A stretch of 64,000 nucleotides of DNA, taken from Bradyrhizobium sp. Ce-3 (GTDB lineage Bacteria > Pseudomonadota > Alphaproteobacteria > Rhizobiales > Xanthobacteraceae). The translations under genes and the position numbers were made by a program. Shown here in pieces: positions 56,780 through 64,000 of this stretch. The notes under the pieces were generated by a model. It had not been told where the DNA came from. It did no database searches and was given only the letters and a program-made list of their open reading frames with translations. The stretch is from contig NZ_BQUV01000006.1 in assembly GCF_022835695.1 (NCBI RefSeq), forward strand, positions 506,193 through 570,192, in the 5' to 3' direction. How positions within the stretch are numbered: the stretch's first letter is position 1; every line of letters starts with the position of its first letter.

Positions 56780-57645
56780 CGCGACAACCGTTTCATCATG
56801 TAATAGACCAGCGGCAGCACGAACGGCATCGCGCAGACGATCGAGGCCATCGCCAGCGACAGCTGGTCGAGCCTGAGATAGCGGATGCCGAGCGTCGACA
56901 GCACATGGGTGAGGTCGGCGGGGCCGCCGCCGGTGAGCAGATAGACGCTGTTGAAGTCGCCCAGCGTCCAGATCATCGAGAGCAGCGTGCATGTGATGTA
57001 GAGCGTCTGCATCGACGGCCAGGTGATGTAGCGGAATTTCTGCCACCAATTGGCGCCGTCGACGTCGGAGGCCTCGTAGAGGTCCTGTGAAATGGCGAGC
57101 CGCCCGGTCAAGAGGATCAGCGTCCAGAACGGCAGCGACTTCCAGATGTGCACGCCGATCGCCATCGCGAGCGCGACGGCCGGATCGTTCAGCCAGTTCG
57201 GGCCGTCGTCGCCGGTGAACTTGAAGATCAGCTGGTTGACCACGCCCCATTCGGGATTGAGCATGAAGCGCACCGACAGGATGGTCGGGATCGAGGGCAC
57301 TGCCCAGGGCAGGATGAAGATCACGGACAGCCACCTGATCCACGGCCGCTGCTGGGCGAAGAAGCCGGACAGGAACAGCGCGATCAGCATCTTGATGTTG
57401 ATGCCGATGACCAGGAAGATCAGCGTGTTGACCGCCGCGCGCGCGAAGATCGGGTCGTGATAGAGCGCGACATAGCTCGACGGATGGCGCGCCAGCCACA
57501 GGCCGTAGCCGACCGGATAGACCACGAAGGCGAGGAAGACGAGCAGATAGGGCGCCAGCAGCGCGATGCCCCAGACCTGCGGCGGCGACAGCCGCGCCGA
57601 CAGCGGCGGCGAGGGGGCATCGGATGCGGAGAGCGTGATCGCCAT
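56776..57645 (-). CDS. Carbohydrate ABC transporter permease (MalF/UgpA-like)
   Basis: The 289-residue permease has six helices with the start ARLSPPQVWGIALLAPYL and the family loop YEASDVDGANWWQKFRYITWP, the MalF equivalent of the EAA motif. It is separated from the solute-binding-protein gene by 201 bases holding two inverted copies of a palindromic element, and overlaps the next permease by four bases. Confidence 0.92.
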   Translation of the reverse strand: MAITLSASDAPSPPLSARLSPPQVWGIALLAPYLLVFLAFVVYPVGYGLWLARHPSSYVALYHDPIFARAAVNTLIFLVIGINIKMLIALFLSGFFAQQRPWIRWLSVIFILPWAVPSIPTILSVRFMLNPEWGVVNQLIFKFTGDDGPNWLNDPAVALAMAIGVHIWKSLPFWTLILLTGRLAISQDLYEASDVDGANWWQKFRYITWPSMQTLYITCTLLSMIWTLGDFNSVYLLTGGGPADLTHVLSTLGIRYLRLDQLSLAMASIVCAMPFVLPLVYYMMKRLSR

Positions 57646-57675
57646 TCGGTTACTCTAAGAACGAGATGTCGCCTA

Positions 57676-57828
57676 CGTCGTCGTCCCGGCGAAGGCCGGG
57701 ACCCATAACCACAGGTCCCGGTCGTTGCGCGAAAGCCGATGACCAGACTCTACCAAATTACTGCCGCGGCGTCGCGATGAGCGCGAGCGCTCACGCTCGG
57801 GTCCCGGCCTTCGCCGGGACGACGCGGA
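57676..57828. repeat. Pair of inverted REP-like palindromes between binding-protein and permease genes
   Basis: GTCCCGGC-GAAG-GCCGGGAC (57683-57702) and GTCCCGGC-CTTC-GCCGGGAC (57801-57820) are inverted copies of one hairpin. Each is flanked by CGTC or GACG, and the left copy carries the CCATAACCAC tail. They occupy the gap in an otherwise tight operon. The hairpins resemble the CGTCGTCCCGGCGAAGGCC family common in Bradyrhizobium. Confidence 0.85.
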
Positions 57829-57861
57829 GCAAGTGTCGGCAGAGCCGGTCATTCCCTTACA

Positions 57862-59247
57862 CTACCCCGCGACCTGCTTGATGCGGGCGATCAGTTCGTC
57901 GACGGCCTTGTCCACCGGCACCTTCTCGCTGACGACGCGGTTCATGGCCTTGGCCCAGACGTTCTCGTTGTTGAGGATGGTGAACTTCCAGTTCTTGGTG
58001 AAGTCGAACGGCGCGGTGCCGCCGGTGAACTGGTTCCAGACCGCCTTGCGATGCCGGTCGGCCTGCCAGAACGGGCTCGCCTGGCTTGCCTTGGTCACCG
58101 GGAACCAGCGGCCGAGCGCACCCTCGACATAGGGCCGCACGTTGTCTTCCTGCATCAGGAACGCGATGAACTGCTTGCCTTCCGCCTTGTTCTTGGCGTT
58201 GGCGAAGATCAGCCCGGTCTTGACGTCGGAGCGGTACTTGATGGTCGAGCCGTCCGGTGCCTTCGGGAAGGACGCCGTGATGATGTCCTGCTCATAGGCC
58301 TGCTTGCCGGCGGCGCGCTGCGCGTCGGTCAGCGCCGGGTTGGTCGAATCCTCGAACCACTTCGCCGCGATCGAGATCGTGAAATTGTGGGTCATCACGA
58401 TGGTCTTGTTGTGGAAGGCGACGTTGTTGTCCGGATCCTTCCAGGTCGTCGAGGACGGCGGCGTGCAGCCCTTGATGTAGGTGTCGGTGTAGTCCTTCAG
58501 CGCGTGGATCAGGCCGTCGCGCACCTTGGGATCGTCGACCAGGAGCTTGCCGTCGTCGTCGACCAGCTTGACGTGGTAGGCGTCCATGAAGGTGTAGAAC
58601 GACTGGAACGAGTCGGTGGATTCGACGCCCATCGGCTGGCCGACGCCGTAGATGCGCTGGCCGGTCGCCTTGCGGATCCCCGGCTGCACCTTGTCGCACC
58701 AGAACGACCAGTAGTCCTCCCACTTGGTCGGGATGTCGGCGGCCTTGAAGCCGGCCTTGTCCAGCATGTCGCCCCAGATCTGGACGTGCATGCTCTGCTG
58801 CTTCAGCGGGAAGCCGTAATAGGACTTCTTCTTGGTGACGTCGTTGTAGAGCAGGGCGGCTTCCAGCGTGTTCGGCGCGAAGGCGTCCTTCATCGGCATC
58901 ATGATGTCGGACAGGTCTTCGAGCTTGCCCTCGAACGCCCACTTGCCCTGGGCCTGCACGTCGTAGGTGTCGGAATAGGCGACGTCGGGCACCGTGCCGG
59001 AATCGAGCGCAGCGACCGTCTTCGGAATCATGTCCTGGATCGCGTATTGCGACAGCTCGACCTTGATGCCGGTCTTGGCCTCGAATTTCTTGATCGTCTC
59101 GAGCAGCGCGTCATCTTCGGATTTGTAAAATCCCTTGCCCCACCAGACGGTGATCGTCTTGCCCTGCGCCAGAGCGGGAGCAGTTGCGGCGAACAGGCCG
59201 ACCGCAGCGACCGCAATTGATAGCGCACCGATAACCTTGGATCTCAC
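57862..59247 (-). CDS. Carbohydrate ABC transporter solute-binding protein
   Basis: A binding protein of about 461 residues with a signal peptide (VIGALSIAVAAVGLFAATAPALAQ) and an extracellular domain like the MalE/UgpB group: GKTITVWWGKGFYKSEDDAL and LSDIMMPMKDAFAPNTLEAA, with many Trp and aromatic residues lining a sugar site. The start is placed at GTG 59247 because GGGAG lies six bases upstream; an ATG at 59262 also fits and would add five residues. It is the first gene of the transporter operon, and a palindrome AACCGGTT lies upstream at 59276-59283. The substrate is not identifiable. Confidence 0.9.
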   Translation of the reverse strand: MRSKVIGALSIAVAAVGLFAATAPALAQGKTITVWWGKGFYKSEDDALLETIKKFEAKTGIKVELSQYAIQDMIPKTVAALDSGTVPDVAYSDTYDVQAQGKWAFEGKLEDLSDIMMPMKDAFAPNTLEAALLYNDVTKKKSYYGFPLKQQSMHVQIWGDMLDKAGFKAADIPTKWEDYWSFWCDKVQPGIRKATGQRIYGVGQPMGVESTDSFQSFYTFMDAYHVKLVDDDGKLLVDDPKVRDGLIHALKDYTDTYIKGCTPPSSTTWKDPDNNVAFHNKTIVMTHNFTISIAAKWFEDSTNPALTDAQRAAGKQAYEQDIITASFPKAPDGSTIKYRSDVKTGLIFANAKNKAEGKQFIAFLMQEDNVRPYVEGALGRWFPVTKASQASPFWQADRHRKAVWNQFTGGTAPFDFTKNWKFTILNNENVWAKAMNRVVSEKVPVDKAVDELIARIKQVAG

Positions 59248-59275
59248 GTTGTTCTCCCTCATGACGCGGTTTTTT

Positions 59276-59283
59276 AACCGGTT
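59276..59283. promoter_or_regulatory. AACCGGTT palindrome before the binding-protein gene
   Basis: The 8-base palindrome AACCGGTT sits in TTTTTTAACCGGTTGGGT, 28 bases upstream of the chosen start. LacI-family operators often have such a central CG palindrome with A/T flanks. No LacI gene is in the window, so this is only a candidate. Confidence 0.35.
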
Positions 59284-59410
59284 GGGTAAAACACTAGCGC
59301 ATGCCCGTGACCTGATAAAGATGTCGCATCGACGACTTCTGTAGGGGGCTTGCGGCGAGAGCGTGGATCAGTCCCGGTGCATCCATGCGGAAAGTGAATG
59401 GATCGGTCGG

Positions 59411-59480
59411 TTCGAGCCTGGTCAGTTCGACTGGGCTGTCAGTTCGACCTGTTCAGTTCGACCTGTTCAGTTCGACTTGG
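59411..59480. repeat. Degenerate tandem repeat overlapping the AsmA stop codon
   Basis: Units beginning TTCGA recur with lengths of 15, 17, 14 and 14 bases plus a partial fifth: TTCGAGCCTGGTCAG, TTCGACTGGGCTGTCAG, TTCGACCTGTTCAG twice, then TTCGACTTGG. The second identical unit contains the reverse-strand stop codon (59467-59469) of the AsmA gene, so the gene end was formed by the repeat. Confidence 0.75.
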
Positions 59481-61440
59481 CATTCTCGGCCGATGTCGCC
59501 GGTGCGTTGCCGGGCGGGCTCGCCGCGGCATCGGGCGCCGGTGCCCGCGCGCTGCCGCCGGTGAAGCGCTCGATCACCGAGCGCACGGTGTCGCGGGTCT
59601 TGCGATCCTTCACCGCATCGAGCAGCGGGGCGGATGCCGGCGAGCGGCGGATCAGGCTTTCCGGATCGGGGAAGATCAGGGGATCGTCCCACGGGCCTTG
59701 AATGACGAACGGCAGATCGAACCCGTTGCCGCCGCCGGCGGCCGAAGTCAGGCTGGCGACGCCCTTGAGATCGTATTCGCGCGACGGCACCGAGGCGGTG
59801 CCGGTCAGCGTGATCTTCGCAGTGGGGCTTTCGACACGGATATCGTCGGCGGTCGCGACGCCGTCGGCGAATTTCACCGAGATGTTGAGGTTGTCATAGG
59901 GCGTCGAGCCGGAGCGGAAATTGCCGCCGCCGGACAGCGGCCGCTTCTCCAGCCGCCGCAGCAGCTGCTCGACATTGAAGCCGGCGATTGCGCCGTCATG
60001 CCCGTTCAGCGTCGCGGTGCCGTCCAGCGACGACGCCAGCCCGAACGGGCTCGAGCCTGAGGCCATCAGCGAGACGTTGAGGTTGCCGCGCCCGGACAGC
60101 TTGTTGATGCCGAACAATTCGCTGGCGCAGGCCTGCAGATCGACATCGGTGAACTGGAATTGCGCCCTGACGTCGGCGACCGCGTCCGAGCGCGCGATCG
60201 CGAACGAGCCCTTGGCGATGCCGCCATACATCTGCGCCTCGCCGACGCTGAGCGCCAGCGCGCCACCGCGCAGATTGGCGCCGAACGCGGTGCGGCCGAG
60301 CTTGGACGGGCCGACCGTCACCTTGGCGGCCGACAGGCGCATGTCGAGATCGGTCGACGACAGCGAGGACAGGTCGAACAGCTGCCTGTTCCAGTCGCGC
60401 TGGCCGCTGGCCAGCAGGCGGAACGTCGAGATGTAGGGCGTGAAATCCAGATTGCCGGCGGCGAGCGTCGCCTGCAGCGTCTGCCGGCCGTTGTTGACGT
60501 AGGTCATCACGCCCTCGGCGACATTGCCGTCGAGCTCGACATTGACGTTGGTGAAGGCGACCGAGCCGCCGACCACATTGGCGCGGGCCTTCAGCGCGAA
60601 ACGGCCGAAGCCGCCCCCGCCGCCGGGGGGCGCCTGCCCCATCCAGCGCAGCGCGTTGCGCAGCGACGGCGAGTCCATGGTGGCGGTGCCTTCCATCATC
60701 AGGCTGGTGCGGTTGGCGACGGTTCCGTCGAATGCAACCTTCAGCGGCGCGCTGGCGAGCCGGGCCTTGAGGCCGGACCGGTTGCCCGACAGCAGGGCGA
60801 CGAAATCGCTGGCGCTGATCGAGCCGTCGACGCGCTCGCCGCGCCAGTCGAACTGGCCGGTTGCGGCAAAGGAACGCGAGATCGACGGCCAGGCCAGCGA
60901 CAGGTCGATGTCGCCGAGCTGTTCCGAAATGCTGTTGGCCCCATCCTGGTAGTTCAGCTCGCCGTCCTGGATCCGGATTTCGGAGAACGACACCTGATTC
61001 TCGGCGCCCGGCGTCATCGCCTTGGCGATGGTCTCGACGAACGGCGTCCAGTTGCTCTCGCCGGCGGTATCGCGGACCACATGGATGTGCGGCCGCAGCA
61101 TCATCACGTCGGCGATCTCGAACCGCCGCAGCAGCAGCGGCAGCAGCCGCAGATTGGCGGTCATCACGTCGACCTGCAGGGCGGGACCGATGGTATCGGC
61201 GCCCTTCAGCCCGACATTATGAAAAGAGACGTAGCTGCCGGGAAACACCGAAACGTCGATCGGGCCGTTGACGACGAGCTCAAGCCCGGTCACGGCGCGG
61301 ATCTGCGCCTCCACCGCGCGCTGCAGCGCGTCCCGGTTGAGGAACCACGACGTTCCGACCAGCCCGACGACGGCCAGGCCGAAAAGCGCCGCGATCGGCA
61401 TCCCCAGGCGCTTAATTCCTTGGGCCATCGTCAATGACAT
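59467..61440 (-). CDS. AsmA family outer-membrane biogenesis protein
   Basis: A 657-residue protein with one N-terminal membrane helix (LGMPIAALFGLAVVGLVGTSWF) and a large periplasmic part rich in beta strands. AsmA features are the start DALQRAVEAQIRAVTGLELV, the VNGPIDVSVFPGSYVSFHNV block and repeated VGPSKLGRTAFGANLRGGAL-type strands. The AsmA-like C-terminal region contains LDGTATLNGHDGAIAGFNV. Such proteins are thought to carry or influence phospholipids between membranes. The start at 61440 is preferred over 61515. Its end lies within a tandem repeat. Confidence 0.9.
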   Translation of the reverse strand: MSLTMAQGIKRLGMPIAALFGLAVVGLVGTSWFLNRDALQRAVEAQIRAVTGLELVVNGPIDVSVFPGSYVSFHNVGLKGADTIGPALQVDVMTANLRLLPLLLRRFEIADVMMLRPHIHVVRDTAGESNWTPFVETIAKAMTPGAENQVSFSEIRIQDGELNYQDGANSISEQLGDIDLSLAWPSISRSFAATGQFDWRGERVDGSISASDFVALLSGNRSGLKARLASAPLKVAFDGTVANRTSLMMEGTATMDSPSLRNALRWMGQAPPGGGGGFGRFALKARANVVGGSVAFTNVNVELDGNVAEGVMTYVNNGRQTLQATLAAGNLDFTPYISTFRLLASGQRDWNRQLFDLSSLSSTDLDMRLSAAKVTVGPSKLGRTAFGANLRGGALALSVGEAQMYGGIAKGSFAIARSDAVADVRAQFQFTDVDLQACASELFGINKLSGRGNLNVSLMASGSSPFGLASSLDGTATLNGHDGAIAGFNVEQLLRRLEKRPLSGGGNFRSGSTPYDNLNISVKFADGVATADDIRVESPTAKITLTGTASVPSREYDLKGVASLTSAAGGGNGFDLPFVIQGPWDDPLIFPDPESLIRRSPASAPLLDAVKDRKTRDTVRSVIERFTGGSARAPAPDAAASPPGNAPATSAENAKSN

Positions 61441-61672
61441 ATCCGGGTCGGGTTGAGGTTTGTCGGGTCGTCGTCGAACACAGCGGGCGCTCGCCGGAGG
61501 CCCCTGCCAACCCACGCAACTTGAAGGGTTTTCTTGACGCTTTCAAGGCCATGTTGATGTCGCGGGGTGTCGCCTGTCGCCGCACGGGGCCGTCATTGAC
61601 GCATTGCGAAGATTTCGCCTAATAATCCGCTTTGACACAGCCGTTCCGCGCCCTCCATCAGGTATTCGCTGC

Positions 61673-62380
61673 ATGAACAAAGTTTATCCCGACGCCAAAT
61701 CGGCACTCGATGGTCTCCTCAAGGACAACATCATGATCATGTCGGGCGGCTTCGGCCTCTGCGGCATCGCCGAGACCCTGTCGGACGCGATCCGCGAATC
61801 CGGCGTCAAGGGCCTGACCGTCGTCTCCAACAATGCCGGCGTCGACGGCATCGGCCTCAGCCGGCTGCTGGAGACGCGCCAGATCAAGAAGATGATCTCG
61901 TCCTATGTCGGCGAGAACAAGCTGTTCGCCCAGCAATATCTCGCCGGCGAGCTTGAGCTCGAGTTCAACCCGCAGGGCACGCTGGCCGAGCGCATCCGCG
62001 CCGGCGGCGCCGGCATCCCGGCCTTCTACACCAAGACGGGGGTCGGCACGCTGATCGCCGAAGGCAAGGAAGTGAAGGAATTCGACGGCGAGAAGTACAT
62101 CATGGAGCGCGGCCTGTTCGCCGACGTCGCCATCGTGCATGCCTGGAAGGGCGACACCGCCGGCAATTTGGTCTACCGCAAGACCGCGCGCAACTTTAAC
62201 CCGATGATGGCGACCGCCGCCAAGGTCACCGTCGCCGAGGTCGAGCATCTGGTGCCGGCCGGCGAGATCGATCCGGATCACATCCATACCCCCGGCATCT
62301 TCGTCAAACGCATCATCGAGGTCGGGACCGGCAAGAAGCGGATCGAGTTCCGCAACACCCGTCCGCGGCCCGCCGCTTAA
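61673..62380 (+). CDS. scoA: 3-oxoacid CoA-transferase subunit A
   Basis: The 235-residue subunit has the family start NKVYPDAKSALDGLLKDNI, the CoA-binding region MIMSGGFGLCGIAETLSDAI and GSNNAGV-like VVSNNAGVDGIGLSRLL. With subunit B it moves CoA from succinyl-CoA to acetoacetate (or another 3-oxoacid), feeding ketone-body and polyhydroxybutyrate metabolism. It is followed by scoB after 24 bases with AGGAGAGCCTC as the ribosome site of that gene. An earlier in-frame start at 61604 adds unlikely residues. Confidence 0.95.
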   Translation: MNKVYPDAKSALDGLLKDNIMIMSGGFGLCGIAETLSDAIRESGVKGLTVVSNNAGVDGIGLSRLLETRQIKKMISSYVGENKLFAQQYLAGELELEFNPQGTLAERIRAGGAGIPAFYTKTGVGTLIAEGKEVKEFDGEKYIMERGLFADVAIVHAWKGDTAGNLVYRKTARNFNPMMATAAKVTVAEVEHLVPAGEIDPDHIHTPGIFVKRIIEVGTGKKRIEFRNTRPRPAA

Positions 62381-62404
62381 ATCACACCTTTTCAGGAGAG
62401 CCTC

Positions 62405-63055
62405 ATGGCCTGGACCCGTGAACAGATGGCCGCCCGCGCCGCCAAGGAGCTGCGCGACGGCTATTACGTCAATCTCGGCATCGGCATCCCGACGCTGGTT
62501 TCGAACTACATTCCCGATGGGGTCGACGTGAACCTGCAGAGCGAGAACGGCATGCTCGGCATGGGCCCGTTCCCCTATGAGGACGAGGTCGACGCCGATC
62601 TCATCAACGCCGGCAAGCAGACCGTGAGCGAGCTGCCCTCGACCAGCTATTTCTCGTCGGCCGATTCCTTCGGCATGGTGCGCGGCGGCCATATCGATCT
62701 GTCGATCCTCGGCGCCATGCAGGTGGCGCAGAACGGCGACCTCGCCAACTGGATGATCCCCGGCAAGATGGTGAAGGGCATGGGCGGCGCCATGGACCTC
62801 GTCGCCGGCGTCAAGCGCGTCGTGGTCGTGATGGAGCATTCCGCCAAGGACGGCGCGAAGCTGCTCAAGCAGTGCAACCTGCCGCTGACCGGCGAGCGCG
62901 TGGTCGACATGGTCGTGACGGATCTTGCCGTGTTCACCATCGACAAGCACGGCAAGGACGGCATGGCGCTGATCGAGCTCGCCGACGGCGTCACGCTCGA
63001 CGAGGTCAAGGCCAAGACCGAGGCGGAATTCCGCGTCGCGCTGAAGAACACCTGA
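62405..63055 (+). CDS. scoB: 3-oxoacid CoA-transferase subunit B
   Basis: The 216-residue catalytic subunit: the active-site glutamate is in [14 protein letters not shown], preceded by [39 protein letters not shown] and [19 protein letters not shown] are family motifs. It forms the enzyme with ScoA. The neighbouring GNAT gene begins one base after its stop (TGA at 63053-63055, ATG at 63057), so it may be co-transcribed. Confidence 0.96.
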   Translation: MAWTREQMAARAAKELRDGYYVNLGIGIPTLVSNYIPDGVDVNLQSENGMLGMGPFPYEDEVDADLINAGKQTVSELPSTSYFSSADSFGMVRGGHIDLSILGAMQVAQNGDLANWMIPGKMVKGMGGAMDLVAGVKRVVVVMEHSAKDGAKLLKQCNLPLTGERVVDMVVTDLAVFTIDKHGKDGMALIELADGVTLDEVKAKTEAEFRVALKNT

Positions 63056-63056
63056 G

Positions 63057-63701
63057 ATGTGTGGTGCGGGACGATCCTCGATCCGTCCCGCACGATCCGA
63101 CGACGCCGGCTTCATCGCCCGCATTGTGCTGGCCGCGCAGCGCGGCCCGTTGCCACGCGGCTGGTTCGACTTCGCGCTCGATCGTCCGGAGGCGGAGTGC
63201 CTCGCGTTCATGACGCGGCTCGCCGTGGCGCGGGTGCGGTCATGGTACCATGTCGCGCATTTCCTGATCGCTGAAGTCGACGGCGTGCCGGCCGCCGCGC
63301 TGTGCGCCATGCCCGCATCGGGCACGGTCGTCGCCGCGCGCACGGCGATCGAAGAGGTCGCGGCGGAGACCGGCGTGGACGCCGACGGCATCGTCGCGCG
63401 CGGCGCCTATGCCCGCAATTGCTGGGTTCAGGGCGGCGAGGGCGACTGGCTGATCGAGCACGTCGCAAACCAGGGACCGCATCGCGGCGGCGGTCTGGTG
63501 CAGGCCCTGATCGGCCGTGCGCTCGCCGACGGCAAGGCCGCCGGCTATTCGCGGGCATCGATCTCGTTCGTGATCGGCAACGACGCCGCCGAGCGCTGCT
63601 ACGCCAAGGCGGGCTTTGCGTTCGCCGAGGAGAAGCGCGACGCCGCGTTCGAAGCACTGACCGGCGCGCCGGGTTTTCGCCGGTTTGCGCGGGCGATGTG
63701 A
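63057..63701 (+). CDS. GNAT family N-acetyltransferase
   Basis: A 214-residue protein of the GNAT superfamily: a start SIRPARSDDAGFIARIVLAA, a central region with FLIAEVDGVPAAALCAMPA, the acetyl-CoA binding motif A PHRGGGLVQALIGRAL, and the closing motif GNDAAERCYAKAGFAFAEEKR. It acetylates an unknown amine. It is tightly linked to scoB, but whether it modifies the CoA-transferase is not known. Confidence 0.88.
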   Translation: MCGAGRSSIRPARSDDAGFIARIVLAAQRGPLPRGWFDFALDRPEAECLAFMTRLAVARVRSWYHVAHFLIAEVDGVPAAALCAMPASGTVVAARTAIEEVAAETGVDADGIVARGAYARNCWVQGGEGDWLIEHVANQGPHRGGGLVQALIGRALADGKAAGYSRASISFVIGNDAAERCYAKAGFAFAEEKRDAAFEALTGAPGFRRFARAM

Positions 63702-63745
63702 GGGCGGCGGCGAGGGGCACGTAGCACGTGGTTATAACCACCGCC

Positions 63746-63827
63746 GTCGTCCTGGCTTTCGCCAGGACGACACTGATTGTATAGCGCGGCCTACATCCTC
63801 AATCGTCGTCCCTGCGAAAGCAGGGAC
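63746..63827. repeat. Two REP-like palindromes after the GNAT gene
   Basis: GTCGTCCTGGC-TTTC-GCCAGGACGAC (63746-63771) is a perfect 11-base hairpin, and GTCCCTGC-GAAA-GCAGGGAC (63808-63827) a perfect 8-base one followed by CCATAACCAC. They belong to the same group as the pair at 57676-57828. Confidence 0.85.
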
Positions 63828-63937
63828 CCATAACCACCGCGTTGCGTCGTTGAAGAGGGCTGTAGTCCCAGCGTCGTGCGACAATTGAGATTCGTGGGTA
63901 TGGGTCCCTGTGTCTGGAAAGTCTGTCATGATGGGGT

Positions 63938-63997
63938 GGGCGGGAAGCCGTTGGGTCCTTGGCGCTTGACGCCGTGAGCCGGCTCGGTCTCCCGCCC
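63938..63997. repeat. Large inverted repeat at the window end
   Basis: GGGCGGGA (63938-63945) and TCCCGCCC (63990-63997) form the outer stem, AGCCG / CGGCT a second and GGCG / CGCC an inner one. The element may continue beyond the window. It could be the end of a mobile or dispersed element, or a terminator; no gene is visible in 63702-64000. Confidence 0.45.
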
Positions 63998-64000
63998 GTT

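Noticed and set aside
63057-63701. Toxin of a GNAT toxin-antitoxin pair
   Set aside because: It is longer than typical GNAT toxins, and the gene before it is scoB rather than a ribbon-helix-helix antitoxin.

Overview
The window is a chromosomal segment of a high-GC alphaproteobacterium, most likely Bradyrhizobium or a close relative. The grounds are the tol-pal-cpoB-tilS-ftsH order, a GapR (DUF2312) gene, a three-gene pntAA-pntAB-pntB operon, an aa3-type cytochrome oxidase subunit IV, YdcH/DUF465 proteins and several intergenic palindromes of the kind I associate with Bradyrhizobium. I saw no rRNA, tRNA, CRISPR array, prophage or intact insertion sequence.

Layout. 1-11.6 kb: the 3' part of tolB, a membrane GGDEF-EAL protein, a FeeM-like N-acyl amino acid synthase homologue, pal, cpoB, tilS, ftsH, a DUF3052 gene and a Liv-type solute-binding protein. 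11.7-22.4 kb: a palindromic repeat, a large membrane protein, TetR and OsmC genes, DUF1036-pyk (overlapping), DUF1244, gapR, a ModA-like protein without signal peptide, a nucleotidyl cyclase-TPR protein and a DUF882 protein. 22.6-34.7 kb: a YcbB-type L,D-transpeptidase, an orphan sigma-54 activator divergent from pepF, a tiny cox subunit IV gene, the transhydrogenase operon, a 56-codon small gene, an alpha/beta hydrolase, a ChaA-type antiporter and a cupin. 34.9-43.2 kb: an Ala/Pro/Lys-rich anchored protein, a TPR lipoprotein, rpsU, aqpZ, purE-purK, a diguanylate cyclase, small unknown and YdcH genes and an LhgO-like oxidase. 43.4-52.6 kb: a PAS-GGDEF-EAL protein, an ABC-F ATPase, a divergent GlpD paralogue, a TTC38-like protein, an AT-richer orphan and DUF1801. 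52.9-64 kb: a polyamine-type ABC operon without a binding protein, a sugar-type ABC operon without an ATPase, AsmA, scoA-scoB, a GNAT and palindromic repeats.

How it fits together. Much of the window serves the envelope: Tol-Pal, L,D-transpeptidase, DUF882, AsmA and FtsH. Perfect TTAA-N7-TTAA sequences, the CtrA full site, lie upstream of the FeeM-like gene and between the sigma-54 activator and pepF. TTAACCAT half-sites lie before pal and before the DUF882 gene. This suggests cell-cycle control of several envelope or lipid genes, although CtrA binding is inferred from motif alone. Three proteins bear diguanylate cyclase domains.

The observations I rate highest are: (1) the GlpD paralogue that keeps its FAD fold but has lost the basic residues that bind glycerol-3-phosphate; (2) the FeeM-like acyltransferase behind a CtrA site and next to a c-di-GMP enzyme; (3) an intrinsic-terminator-like hairpin built into the first codons of the gene after ftsH; and (4) REP-like palindromes placed between a solute-binding-protein gene and its permeases.
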